Assembly: GCF_000264295.1 (NCBI RefSeq)
Contig: NZ_AJXT01000024.1
Coordinates: 1 to 64,000 of the forward strand
Direction of reading: 5' to 3'
DNA: 64,000 nucleotides
Source: Rhodanobacter spathiphylli B39
GTDB lineage: Bacteria > Pseudomonadota > Gammaproteobacteria > Xanthomonadales > Rhodanobacteraceae
Numbering within the stretch: the stretch's first letter is position 1; each line of letters starts with the position of its first letter. Shown piece by piece: positions 15,778-24,409 of the stretch. The notes under the pieces are model-generated. The model was not told where the DNA came from, searched no databases, and saw nothing but the letters and a program-made list of their open reading frames with translations. A program made the translations under genes and the position numbers.

Positions 15778-16898
15778 GTCAGCGCGGGCGCGCGGCCGCT
15801 GGCCAGGCTGTGGCGCAGCGCGGCATCCCACGGCGCGAGGTCGATCGCGCGCGCGGCCAGCCAGTCGCGGTCGAACAGGGTCTGCGCGTAGCGCTCGCCG
15901 CGGTCGCACAGCAGGCTGACGATGCTGCCACGCTGGCCGCGCGCGCGCATCGACGCGGCCAGCTGCAGGCAGGCGACCAGGTTGGTGCCGGACGAGCCGC
16001 CGTAGCGATGGCCGAGCAGGTCTTCCAGCAGCCAGGCGGCGGCGATCGAGGCGGCGTCGGGGATTTCGTTGACGCGGTCGACCACGTCGAAGATGAAGCC
16101 CGGTTCCACGCGCGGTCGGCCGATGCCCTCGATCAGGGTGGGCTGGCTGGCCACCGCCTTCATGTCGCGGTTGCGCCAGCCGTGCGCGTAGCCGCTGCCG
16201 CTGGGCTCGGCCACGCACAGTCGGGTGTTGAGGCGGCGGTAGCGCAGGTAGCGGCCGATGGTGGCCGAGGTACCGCCGGTGCCGGCGCCGCACACGATCC
16301 ACGCCGGTTCGGGTTCGGCCTCCAGTGCCAGCTGGCCGATGATCGACTCGGCGATGTTGTTGTTGCCGCGCCAGTCGGTGGCGCGTTCGGCCAGGCCGAA
16401 CTGGTCGAGGTGGCAGGCGCCGCGTGCGGCATGTTCGGCGGCGCGCGCGTGCACCTGGGCCGGGTCGTCGACCAGGTCGCAGGTGCCGCCCAGCGCCTGC
16501 ACGTCGCGGATCTTGCCCGGCGCGGTGCAGGCCGGCATCACCGCGGTGAACGACAGGCCGAGCAGGCGCGCGAACCAGGCTTCCGAAATCGCCGTGCTGC
16601 CCGAAGACGCGTCCACCACCGCCTGGCCGCCACGCAGCCGGCCGTTGCACAGCGCGTACAGGAACAGTGAGCGGGCCAGCCGGTGCTTCAGGCTGCCGCT
16701 GGGGTGGGCGGCCTCGTCCTTGAAGTAGAAGTCGATGCCGTGGAAGCCGGGAAAATTCAGCTTCAGCAGATGGGTGTCGGCGGAGCGTGCGGCCTCCTGC
16801 GCCAGCCTGGTCAGGGCGTCGTGCACCCAGCGGCGATCATGATCCTGTTGCAGGTTGACCAGGTGCAGGACGCTGTCCATCGGAGACTCCGGATTCAT
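15774..16898 (-). CDS. PLP-dependent cysteine synthase family protein
   Basis: The 374-residue protein has the fold-type II PLP signature PSGSLKHRLA with the Schiff-base lysine at K71, an SSGSTAIS substrate loop (about 98-105) and the phosphate-binding loop CGAGTGGTSATIG. It resembles the cysteine synthase/cysteine desulfhydrase group, but the 50-residue N-terminal extension differs from CysK and CysM. Substrate is unknown: cysteine breakdown or beta-replacement are both possible. It is translationally coupled to the decarboxylase gene before it and the tyrA-like gene after it (4-base overlaps). Confidence 0.8.
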   Translation of the reverse strand: MNPESPMDSVLHLVNLQQDHDRRWVHDALTRLAQEAARSADTHLLKLNFPGFHGIDFYFKDEAAHPSGSLKHRLARSLFLYALCNGRLRGGQAVVDASSGSTAISEAWFARLLGLSFTAVMPACTAPGKIRDVQALGGTCDLVDDPAQVHARAAEHAARGACHLDQFGLAERATDWRGNNNIAESIIGQLALEAEPEPAWIVCGAGTGGTSATIGRYLRYRRLNTRLCVAEPSGSGYAHGWRNRDMKAVASQPTLIEGIGRPRVEPGFIFDVVDRVNEIPDAASIAAAWLLEDLLGHRYGGSSGTNLVACLQLAASMRARGQRGSIVSLLCDRGERYAQTLFDRDWLAARAIDLAPWDAALRHSLASGRAPALT

Positions 16899-18847
16899 GT
16901 CGAGTGGCTCGCGGCCTGGTGCATCGCGCGCATGCGGCGGCCGAGAAATTCAAAATAGCGGTCGATGTAGCTGATGCCGTTCTCGTGATCGATCAGGTAC
17001 GGATTCATCAGCGTGTGGCGCAGGATCATCAGTCGGTCCTCGTCCGGATCGATCGAGCTCGCATCCAGGCCCAGCGCCTGGAAGATGCGCGTGGTCTGCG
17101 CGTGGCCCAGCATGTCCGGGCGCAGCGTGGTCACCGAGCCGAAGAACTCCTTGGTCTGCAGCGGCTGCTGCGGATCGCAGCGCAAGGTGTCGTGCAGTTC
17201 GCGCATGAAGGCGTTGGCGGCGGTGATCGAGCGGTTGCCGCGCGGGTTGAGCGCCAGGCAGACCAGGTTGCTGTCCGGCGCGAACGGCACCAGCGCGTGG
17301 ACGCAGTCGGCCAGCTCCAGCGCGAAGCGCTGCGCGCGGGCGTGGAAGGTTTCGGCGGCACGCACGGTGGCGCAGGGCAGGCGGCCGAAATGGGCGTGAT
17401 CCAGCGGCAACACCTTGTGGGTGACGTAGACCGCTGCCGCCGCCGCGCCGGACTTGGAGCCTTCCGGAATGAACTGGCCCAGGCTGCGGTAGCGGGCGAG
17501 ATAGTCCTTCGGCGTGCCGCCGTGGAAGACATAGTCGGCACGCTCGGCCAGCAGGCTCATCGCACGATGGTCGCGGCAGATGAAGGCGCCGCTGCCATAG
17601 GGCAGGTAGCCGAGCTTGTGCGGGTCGACGGTGACCGAGTCGGTGGCGCCCAGCGCGGCGAACGCGGCGTGCACGGCGGGCGTGGGGAATTGCACGTAGT
17701 CGGTGGCGACTTCGTCGCGCGGGCGCAGCGAGCCGTCTTCGTTGCGGAACAGGGTGGCCAGGTAGCCGCCCCAGGCGGCGTCGACGTGCACGGCGAAATC
17801 CAGTCCCCGCTGGCGCGATGCATCGCGGGCGGCCAGCACCTGGTCGATCGGATCGATGGTGCCGTACTCGGTGCCACCCAGCACCGCCACGCACATCAGC
17901 ACGGGTTGTTGCTCGCGGGCACAGCGCTCCAGCGTGTCGCGCAGGGCGTCCCGGTCCAGTCGCATGCCTTCGGTGGGCAGCAGCTCCAGCTGGTCGCTAC
18001 CCAGGCCGAGCAGCTTCACGCCCTTGCTCCAGGAGTAGTGGGCGGTCACCGGCGCCAGCACCCGCGGCAGCTTCAGCGTGGCGTGTGCGGCGAAGAAGTC
18101 GACCAGGCCGCGCTGCTCGATGCGCTCGCGTTCGACGCGCTGCAACCAGCCGCTGCGCCCGGCCGCGGGCTGCGCCACAAGCCAGGCCTGCCAGTCGGTC
18201 AGCAGCGCGATGCAGTCCGCCTGGGTCAGGTTGAATGCGCTCCAGTCATCTTCCGGCAGCGCCAGTCCGGGGATCTTCGCAGCACGCAGCGCCACCGGAA
18301 ACGCCTTTAGCGCCAGCGCCAGGCGCAGTGCCTGGTAGTTGGCCAGGGTGCCGCCGGAGGTGAGGTGGCCGAACGCGCAGGCGTCCTGGGCGGGGTCATG
18401 CGGATAGCCGAGCATGCGCGCCAGCTGCAGGCCGACCTGCACTTCCATGTCGACGGTGACCGGCGCGGCATCCTCGCTGACGTTGTTCGGGTTGTAGGGC
18501 AGGGTCAGCATCTGCGCCGCCAGGCCCGGCAGCAGCAGGTCCGAGGCCATGTGGCCGATGTAGCGCGGGCTGTGGAACGGCACCGACTTCTTCAGCGACG
18601 CCGACAGCTGGTGCAGCTCGCGGCGCATGCGCGACTCGAAGGCCAGGTAGTCGGGGTGGTGCGCGGCGGCGGTGGCGATCGCCGGCGGATCTTCAGGGTG
18701 GAAGTTGCGCCGCCAGTAGACGTGATCGCGCAGGAACTCGACCAGCATCTTCTCCAGCAGCGCGTCGTTCTCCCCGTAGGGGCCGAGGAAGCAGGCGTCC
18801 AGCGTGTGGTCGCGCGGCTCGCCATGGTTGAACGGTTGTGCGCTCAT
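16895..18847 (-). CDS. PLP-dependent group II decarboxylase
   Basis: The 650-residue protein belongs to the glutamate/tyrosine/aromatic amino acid decarboxylase fold. It shows SGGTLANYQALR (about 164-175), the stacking H270 (PVTAHYSWSKG), D356 (VHVDAAWGG) and the PLP lysine K411 (VDPHKLGYLPYG). It is much longer than GadB (about 466), with an extended N-terminus and a 100-residue C-terminal tail. Its substrate cannot be read from sequence; bacterial tyrosine decarboxylases have a similar extended form. ATG 18847 overlaps the sirB2 stop by four bases. It lies in the operon with tyrA-like and ubiD genes, downstream of norB. Confidence 0.82.
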   Translation of the reverse strand: MSAQPFNHGEPRDHTLDACFLGPYGENDALLEKMLVEFLRDHVYWRRNFHPEDPPAIATAAAHHPDYLAFESRMRRELHQLSASLKKSVPFHSPRYIGHMASDLLLPGLAAQMLTLPYNPNNVSEDAAPVTVDMEVQVGLQLARMLGYPHDPAQDACAFGHLTSGGTLANYQALRLALALKAFPVALRAAKIPGLALPEDDWSAFNLTQADCIALLTDWQAWLVAQPAAGRSGWLQRVERERIEQRGLVDFFAAHATLKLPRVLAPVTAHYSWSKGVKLLGLGSDQLELLPTEGMRLDRDALRDTLERCAREQQPVLMCVAVLGGTEYGTIDPIDQVLAARDASRQRGLDFAVHVDAAWGGYLATLFRNEDGSLRPRDEVATDYVQFPTPAVHAAFAALGATDSVTVDPHKLGYLPYGSGAFICRDHRAMSLLAERADYVFHGGTPKDYLARYRSLGQFIPEGSKSGAAAAAVYVTHKVLPLDHAHFGRLPCATVRAAETFHARAQRFALELADCVHALVPFAPDSNLVCLALNPRGNRSITAANAFMRELHDTLRCDPQQPLQTKEFFGSVTTLRPDMLGHAQTTRIFQALGLDASSIDPDEDRLMILRHTLMNPYLIDHENGISYIDRYFEFLGRRMRAMHQAASHST

Positions 18848-19254
18848 GCGATCCATCCATGCAGCCAGCCCAGCGGGTGGTGCATGCGCGCCACGCCGAG
18901 CATGTAGACGTAACAGGCCAGTGCGGCGATGAAGAAGGCCAGCCGCGCACGGCGGGTGCGGGCGCGTTTCAGTGCCAGCGTGGCCAGCACCACGTAGACC
19001 ACCAGCAGCACCAGCTTGGTGGTGAGCCAGCCGTTGGCGAACAGCGCGCCGGGCAGGATGCTGACCAGCATCAGCGCGGCGGTGAGCAAGCTGGTGTCGA
19101 TCGCGTAGCTGAGCCAGCGCACGGGCTCCCACTGGGCGGCGCCGGCGTGGCCGAGCTGGACGAGCAGGCCGCGCAGCGCGAACAGCGAACCGCTGGCCAG
19201 CACGCAGGCGATATGCACCCATTTGATTTGCGGGTAGAACTCGAACACCGGCAT
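18844..19254 (-). CDS. SirB2 family membrane protein
   Basis: The 136-residue protein has four predicted membrane helices and the SirB2 pattern: IKWVHIACVLASGSLFALRGLL, SYAIDTSLLTAALML, WLTTKLVLLVVYVVLA and FFIAALACYVYMLGVAR. The function of SirB2 proteins is unknown; they are frequent beside respiratory and quinone genes. ATG 19254 is used; a TTG at 19281 is in frame but lacks support. It heads a five-gene overlapping run to ubiD and follows norB after a hairpin, so some transcription may come from norB. Confidence 0.8.
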   Translation of the reverse strand: MPVFEFYPQIKWVHIACVLASGSLFALRGLLVQLGHAGAAQWEPVRWLSYAIDTSLLTAALMLVSILPGALFANGWLTTKLVLLVVYVVLATLALKRARTRRARLAFFIAALACYVYMLGVARMHHPLGWLHGWIA

Positions 19255-19283
19255 TCCATGAGGCTTTCTGGATGGCTGCAAGC

Positions 19284-19313
19284 ATCAGGGCGCGCCTTGC
19301 GGCGCGCCCTGAT
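19284..19313 (-). terminator. Hairpin after norB
   Basis: A perfect 13-bp GC-rich stem (ATCAGGGCGCGCC and its complement) with the 4-nt loop TTGC lies between norB and sirB2 on the same strand. No T-run follows, so it may only reduce read-through. Confidence 0.65.
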
Positions 19314-19334
19314 GTGGGTCATGTCAGCGCCGCA

Positions 19335-21617
19335 TCAGACGCCTTCGGTCTGGCGCTTGCCCAGCGGCAGCGTGGCGCTGCGACGTTTTGGCGCAAGCCA
19401 CAGTGCCGCGACGAAGACCGAGATCAGCAGCGCGCCGAGGGCGAACAGGGAGTCGCCGGGCACGCGCATCCACACCAGCATGTGGATCAGCGGGCGATCC
19501 ATGAACTCGGCCGAGCGGGCGAACCAGTAGCCGTGTTCCAGCACCGCCTTCAGCTGCAGGATGCCCAGCGGCAGCAGGGTCAGCGCAGCCATCAGCGAGA
19601 GGCCGATGTTGAGCAGCCAGAACGCGCTCTTCAGCCAGCCTTCGCGCCACTCGGCGTCCGGCCTGATGCCGCGCAGGCAGAACAGCATCAGGCCCAGGCC
19701 CAGCATGCCGTACACGCCGAACAGGGCGGTGTGGCCGTGCGTGGCGGTGAGGTTCAGGCCCTGCATGTAGTACAGCGCGATCGGCGTGTTCACCAGGAAG
19801 CCGAGCAGGCCGGCACCGACCAGGTTCCAGAAGCTCACCGCCACGAAGAACATGATCGGCCAGCGGTAGCGCGCCATCCACGGCGCCTCGTGCTGCTTCT
19901 TCCAGGTCTCGTACGCTTCCATGCCGATCAGGGCCAGCGGCACCACTTCCAGTGCCGAGAAGCTGGCGCCCAGCGCGATCACCGCCGTGGTGGTGCCGCT
20001 GAAGTACAGGTGATGCAGGGTGCCCAGCACGCCGCCGGCCATGAACACGATGGTGGCGAACAGCACGTTGGTGGTGGCCGTGGTCACCCGCAGAAGGCCA
20101 AGGCGCACGAACAGGTAGCTGATCACCGCGGTGGCGAACACCTCGAAGAAGCCTTCCACCCACAGGTGCACCACCCACCAGCGCCAGTACTCGACCATCG
20201 CGATATGGGTGTGCTCGCCCCACATCAGGCCGGCGCCGTAGAGCAGGCCGATCGCCACGGTGGAGAGGAACAGCAGGCCCACGATCGAGGCGCCTTCCTT
20301 GTTGCGATCCATCGCCGGCCACAGCGCGCGACCGACCAGGAACAGCCACAGCATCAACCCGATGAACAGGAAGATCTGCCAGAAGCGGCCGAGGTCGGTG
20401 TATTCCCAGCCCTGGTGGCCAAACCAGAAGTTGTACTTCAGGCCCATCTTGTCCATCACCGCGAACCACTGGCCTGCGAACGAGCCGACCACGATGACCA
20501 GCAGGCAGACCCACAGGAAGTTCACTCCGAGCCGCTGGAATTTCGGTTCATGGCCAGAGATCAGCGGCGCGATGTACAGGCCGGTGGCCAGCCACGCGGT
20601 GGCGATCCACAACACCGCCAGTTCGGTATGCCAGGTGCGGGTGAGGCTGTACGGCAGGTAGTTGGCCAGCGCGAAACCGTAGGCTTGCTGGCCTTCCACC
20701 TGGTAGTGGGCGGTGGTGGCACCCAGCAGGATCTGCGCCAGGAACAGCCCCAGCACGGTCCAGAAATACTTGCCGGTGGCCTTCATCGAAGGCGTGGCCT
20801 TGAGTTCGGTCAGCGGGTCGCGCGCCGGAACGACCGGCAGCGGTTCGTGGCTGACCTGGCGGGCGTGATGCCAGCCGAGCAGGCCGATGCCGAAGATCAT
20901 GAACAGGATGCTGAAGACCGACCACAGGAAGCTGGTCGAGGTCGGCGTGTTGCCGGCCAGCGGCTCGTACGGCCAGTTCTGCGTATAGCTCATCGGCTCG
21001 TTCGGACGCTGCGTGGCGGCCGCCCAGCTGGTCCACCAGAAGAACGCGGTGACCTCGCGCCGGTGCTCCATCTCGGCCACGGTGTTCTCGCGCATGGCGT
21101 AGCCTTCGCGCAGCTTGTGCGTGGCCGGGTCGTTGCCGAGCAGGCTCATGTAGTGCGCCGCCACGGCTTCCATGGCGCGGGCGCGCAACGCGGAGACGGT
21201 GATGGTGTTGCTGGCCGCGTCCCAGGTATTGGTGCGCAGCTCTTCCTGCACGCGAGCCTTCAGCGGCGCCTGCTGTTGCGCGGTCAGCGTGTCGTAGGGG
21301 CCCAGGCCGGCGTCGCGGGAAAGCAGTTCAAGCATCGCCATGCTCTCGCGATGCAGCCAGTCCGCGCTCCAGTCCGGTGCCAGCAAGGCGCCATGGCCCC
21401 AGATCGAGCCCAGCTGCTGGCCGCCGATGCTCTGCCAGACCTGCCGGCCTTCCTCCATGTCGCCCTTGGTGTACAGCGTCTGGCCGTCTGCGGTGACGAC
21501 GGCGGTGGGCAGCGGTGGCGCCTGCTGGTGGACCTCCTTGCCGACCCACAGCAGCACGGCGAAGGAGGCGACGAGCAACGCCGCCAGCCCCAGCCAGAGT
21601 TTTCGGGTGGTACTCAT
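19335..21617 (-). CDS. norB: Quinol-dependent nitric oxide reductase (qNOR)
   Basis: qNOR reduces two NO to N2O with electrons from quinol in the inner membrane. At 760 residues this is the single-subunit form. The N-terminal part (one membrane helix, then a periplasmic domain to about residue 220) replaces the cytochrome c subunit and has no CxxCH. The catalytic part has about 12 spans with the expected His helices: HTELAVLWIATAWLATGLYIAP, HVEGF-like VVHLWVEGFFEVFA, GTLHHLYFSG and ATHGHTALFGVYGMLG. Start ATG 21617 has AGGGAG upstream and a strong FNR/ANR box. No norC, norQ or norD is present, as usual for qNOR. Confidence 0.95.
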   Translation of the reverse strand: MSTTRKLWLGLAALLVASFAVLLWVGKEVHQQAPPLPTAVVTADGQTLYTKGDMEEGRQVWQSIGGQQLGSIWGHGALLAPDWSADWLHRESMAMLELLSRDAGLGPYDTLTAQQQAPLKARVQEELRTNTWDAASNTITVSALRARAMEAVAAHYMSLLGNDPATHKLREGYAMRENTVAEMEHRREVTAFFWWTSWAAATQRPNEPMSYTQNWPYEPLAGNTPTSTSFLWSVFSILFMIFGIGLLGWHHARQVSHEPLPVVPARDPLTELKATPSMKATGKYFWTVLGLFLAQILLGATTAHYQVEGQQAYGFALANYLPYSLTRTWHTELAVLWIATAWLATGLYIAPLISGHEPKFQRLGVNFLWVCLLVIVVGSFAGQWFAVMDKMGLKYNFWFGHQGWEYTDLGRFWQIFLFIGLMLWLFLVGRALWPAMDRNKEGASIVGLLFLSTVAIGLLYGAGLMWGEHTHIAMVEYWRWWVVHLWVEGFFEVFATAVISYLFVRLGLLRVTTATTNVLFATIVFMAGGVLGTLHHLYFSGTTTAVIALGASFSALEVVPLALIGMEAYETWKKQHEAPWMARYRWPIMFFVAVSFWNLVGAGLLGFLVNTPIALYYMQGLNLTATHGHTALFGVYGMLGLGLMLFCLRGIRPDAEWREGWLKSAFWLLNIGLSLMAALTLLPLGILQLKAVLEHGYWFARSAEFMDRPLIHMLVWMRVPGDSLFALGALLISVFVAALWLAPKRRSATLPLGKRQTEGV

Positions 21618-21671
21618 GGTGCATCTCCCTGAAAGATGCGCGCATGCTGGTCGAGGCGGTTGTCGCCGTTG

Positions 21672-21685
21672 TTGATGCAGGTCAA
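21672..21685 (-). promoter_or_regulatory. FNR/ANR/DNR-type box for norB
   Basis: TTGATGCAGGTCAA, perfect half-sites. The centre at 21678.5 predicts a leftward class II start near 21637, 20 bases before the norB ATG. Confidence 0.78.
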
Positions 21686-21896
21686 GCGACCACGTCAGCT
21701 GCCCGGGCGAATTGTCGCGGCCGCAATCCGGGTCACGGGATGGTCATGACGCGATCAAGGGAACGCGTTGCGCGCTCCCGGTGGTGCCGGTCGGCAGGGA
21801 CGATCGATGCGGGGCCGGCAGGACAGCCGATGTCCGCGGACCCCACTGCGCCAGAAAGGGACGCACCGGCTTTCGGCCCGGGCATCGCGTGTGCGT

Positions 21897-22745
21897 CTAG
21901 TGCTGCATCAGTACCGGGACGACGGCTTCCGCCAGCACGCGTCGGGTGGCCCCGCCAAAGACGCGTTCGCGCACGCGCGAATGGCCGTAGGCGCCCATCA
22001 CCAGCAGGTCCGCGTCGATGTTTTCCACTTCCTTCAGCAGGATTTCACCGGCCATCGCGGAAGAGGCGCGAATGTAGTTGGGTCGTGGGGTGACGCCGTG
22101 GCGCAACAGGTAGATGAAGGGGTCAAAGTGCGGTCGTCCTTCATCGCCATTGCGCATGTCGCCGTCGACCAGGGTGACCTGCCGCGCCACCCTGAGAAAC
22201 GGCAGCGCGGCATGGATCGAGCGGATCGCCTCGACGCTGCCGTTGCAGCCGATCACGATGCGTTCGAAGCGGATTTCCCGATCGAGCCGCGGGGGCAGGA
22301 TCAGGCAGGGCAGTTGGCAGGACAGGATCGCCTCGCCGAGGACGTCGAGCAGGCCGGATGCCGGCACCATGTCGCGCTCGATCACCGCCAGGTCGTGTCG
22401 TGCGCCGAGCCAGCGCAGGCTGTGGGCGAGGCCCATCCGGGCGACAATCCAGTCGGCGTTGCTGATGCCGGATCGGCGGGCGAAGGATTCGAAGGCCGCC
22501 CGCTCGTCAGCGAATTCGGCTCGCGGTTCGAGCAGCAGGCCCAGTACGCTGGGTTCGCTGTCCGCTTCGCTGCCGGTGAGTTTTCGCAATGCAGGGTCCA
22601 GGTAGCAGCCGGTCAGGTTGCTGCCCCAGCGCCTGGCAATGGCGGCGCCGGCGACGACCGCCGGGCTCCATGGACTGGTCGAAGTCGCCAGCGCGAGGAT
22701 GTCGCCCGGACGCTTGACGTCCGGTGTCTGTTCGGTGCTTGTCAT
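21897..22745 (-). CDS. Universal stress protein (UspA family), two-domain
   Basis: The 282-residue protein is about twice the size of one USP domain. The C-terminal half carries a USP ATP-type loop, LVMGAYGHSRVRERVFGGATRRVL, followed by VPVLMQH; the N-terminal half is divergent. Double USPs are common in anaerobic and dormancy regulons. I use ATG 22745; the frame runs open to 22808, but that region is the GNAT gene's end. It lies 25 bases after the GNAT gene on the same strand and probably shares its box at 23452. Confidence 0.83.
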   Translation of the reverse strand: MTSTEQTPDVKRPGDILALATSTSPWSPAVVAGAAIARRWGSNLTGCYLDPALRKLTGSEADSEPSVLGLLLEPRAEFADERAAFESFARRSGISNADWIVARMGLAHSLRWLGARHDLAVIERDMVPASGLLDVLGEAILSCQLPCLILPPRLDREIRFERIVIGCNGSVEAIRSIHAALPFLRVARQVTLVDGDMRNGDEGRPHFDPFIYLLRHGVTPRPNYIRASSAMAGEILLKEVENIDADLLVMGAYGHSRVRERVFGGATRRVLAEAVVPVLMQH

Positions 22746-22770
22746 GGCGGCCGTGTCGATTTGGTGGCGT

Positions 22771-23340
22771 TCAAAGATCGAGCGTGTGGATGACCTGGGT
22801 GGCGTCATCCGGGTCGCGCCGGCGCTGGAAGCCGAGGTGGTCGGCCAGTTCGCGCATCGGCTCGTTCTCCGCGGCGTCGGTCGAAAACATCTTGCGAAAG
22901 CCGTTCTTGCGCGCGACCTCGATCAGCCGCCTCATCAGCAGCACGGCCAGGCCGCGATGGCGCCAGTCGTCGGCCACGGTCACCGCGCATTCGCATTGCC
23001 CCGCATCGCCGCTGGCGCTGTAGCGGCTGATGCCGACTTCGCGCAACTCGCCGTTGTCGTGGGCGAGCGCGATGAAGGCCATCCGGTTCCGCTCGTCGAT
23101 GTCCATCAGCTGGTCGAGCAGGGCGGGGCTGGCTTCCTTCAGGCTTCCCATGAAGCGGAAGCGGCAGGCCTGTTCGGACAGGCGATGGATGAAATCCTTC
23201 TCGCGCTGGCGATCGTCGGGACGCAACGGGCGTATCAGTACCGCGCTGCCGTCGTTCAGCGTGTCGATCCAGTGGGTGCCTTCGATGGCACCGAAGGGTG
23301 TGCCCGAAGAGGCGCCGTGATCGGAGTGGCTGGTGGACAT
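22771..23340 (-). CDS. GNAT family N-acetyltransferase
   Basis: The 189-residue protein has the acetyl-CoA binding motif DDWRHRGLAVLLMRRLIEVARKNGF (motif A) and the C-terminal GFQRRRDPDD segment of GNAT proteins. The N-terminal RPLRPDDRQREKDFIHRLS resembles the GNAT domain of protein lysine acetyltransferases such as those next to USP genes, so a protein target is possible but unproven. ATGs at 23397, 23379 and 23340 are in frame; only 23340 has a plausible ribosome site (CGGGA). It heads a GNAT-USP operon under an FNR/ANR box. Confidence 0.8.
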   Translation of the reverse strand: MSTSHSDHGASSGTPFGAIEGTHWIDTLNDGSAVLIRPLRPDDRQREKDFIHRLSEQACRFRFMGSLKEASPALLDQLMDIDERNRMAFIALAHDNGELREVGISRYSASGDAGQCECAVTVADDWRHRGLAVLLMRRLIEVARKNGFRKMFSTDAAENEPMRELADHLGFQRRRDPDDATQVIHTLDL

Positions 23341-23451
23341 GGTCGTTCCCGCAGTGGATGAATCGTGATCGATTCCCATGCCGGGAGGGGCGGCCATCGC
23401 GGCACGGCTTTTCGCTGCGTACTGTTCTACGCCGGCCCGGAGTGGCTCGAC

Positions 23452-23465
23452 TTGATCCAGGTCAA
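23452..23465 (-). promoter_or_regulatory. FNR/ANR-type box for GNAT-USP operon
   Basis: TTGATCCAGGTCAA, perfect half-sites. The leftward class II start would be near 23417. It lies between the end of the FNR-type regulator gene and the GNAT gene. Confidence 0.72.
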
Positions 23466-23489
23466 TCAGGCAGGAAGGCGATGGCGGGC

Positions 23490-24254
23490 TCAGCCGTTGT
23501 CGCGTTGTCTCGACGGCGAGGTGGAACTGCTGCGGCAGAGCTCGGCGAGCAGGTCCGGTCGACGGATGGTCACCGCTTTGCGGTTGACCTCCAGCACGCC
23601 CATTTCCTCGAGTCGCGAGAACAGGCGGCTGACCGTCTCGACCACCAGGCCAAGGTAGTTGGCGATGTCGTAGCGCGACATTGACAGGGTGAGCATGCTG
23701 CCGTCGCGCTGCAGGCGCTGGTAGCGGTCGGACAGGCTCTTCAGGAAAATCGCCAGTTGCTCCTGTGCCTGCTGCCGTCCCATCACCACCGTGTGCCGGT
23801 GTTCCTCGACCACCTCGCGGCTGACCACCCGCATCAGCTGTCGATGCAGCGCCGGCACCTCGCTGGTGACCTGTTGCAGGCGGTCATACGGCAGCTCGCA
23901 GATGCTGCTGCGCTCCAGCGCCTCGGCCTGGCTGACATGCCGGTCCGTGGCCAGCGCGTCGAAGCCGACGATGTCGCCGGGCAGGTGGAAGCCCAGGATC
24001 TGCATCGCGCCGGTGTCATCCTGCACGAAGGTCTTCAGTGAACCCGAACGGACCACGTAGAGCGCGTGGAAGGGGTCGCCGTCGCGATACAGCGCACCGC
24101 CGCGATCGAGCATGCGCTTGTCGCGGATCGCCATGTCCAGCTTCTCGAGGTCATCGCCGCCGATCCCGGCGGGCAGGCACAGGTCGCTCAAGGCGCAGGA
24201 CGAACAGCTGCGGCGCAGCTGGCTCAGGTCGAGCACGGTGGATTCGTCGGCCAT
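23490..24254 (-). CDS. fnr: FNR/ANR-type O2-sensing transcription regulator
   Basis: The 254-residue CRP/FNR protein keeps all four cluster cysteines, C17, C20, C26 and C119, at a constant offset of -3 from E. coli FNR (20, 23, 29, 122), so it should carry an O2-sensitive [4Fe-4S] cluster. The recognition helix has E206, S209 and R210 (ETVSR), equal to FNR E209, S212 and R213, which read the TTGA half-site. It is therefore the natural regulator of the many TTGAY-N4-RTCAR boxes here. ATG 24254 has GAGGAAACG upstream; the longer open frame lacks a ribosome site. NO-sensing DNR proteins lack these cysteines, so this is the O2-sensor type. Confidence 0.93.
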   Translation of the reverse strand: MADESTVLDLSQLRRSCSSCALSDLCLPAGIGGDDLEKLDMAIRDKRMLDRGGALYRDGDPFHALYVVRSGSLKTFVQDDTGAMQILGFHLPGDIVGFDALATDRHVSQAEALERSSICELPYDRLQQVTSEVPALHRQLMRVVSREVVEEHRHTVVMGRQQAQEQLAIFLKSLSDRYQRLQRDGSMLTLSMSRYDIANYLGLVVETVSRLFSRLEEMGVLEVNRKAVTIRRPDLLAELCRSSSTSPSRQRDNG

Positions 24255-24409
24255 CGTTTCCTCGGTGGCACCTGCGGTGAACCCGGTTGGGCGCCGCGCC
24301 GGTGCGGAGTCTGCACGCACCATAACATGCGGCACGGCCGCCTCACCCGGCCGCCCGCGGGCAGGCCAGCACCGCAAGTGCCGGATCTGCCAATCCGCCT
24401 GCGTCAGGC

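Noticed and set aside
19272..21632. 786-residue plus-strand open frame opposite norB
   Set aside because: Shadow of norB; composition Gln/His/Arg-rich, no ribosome site.
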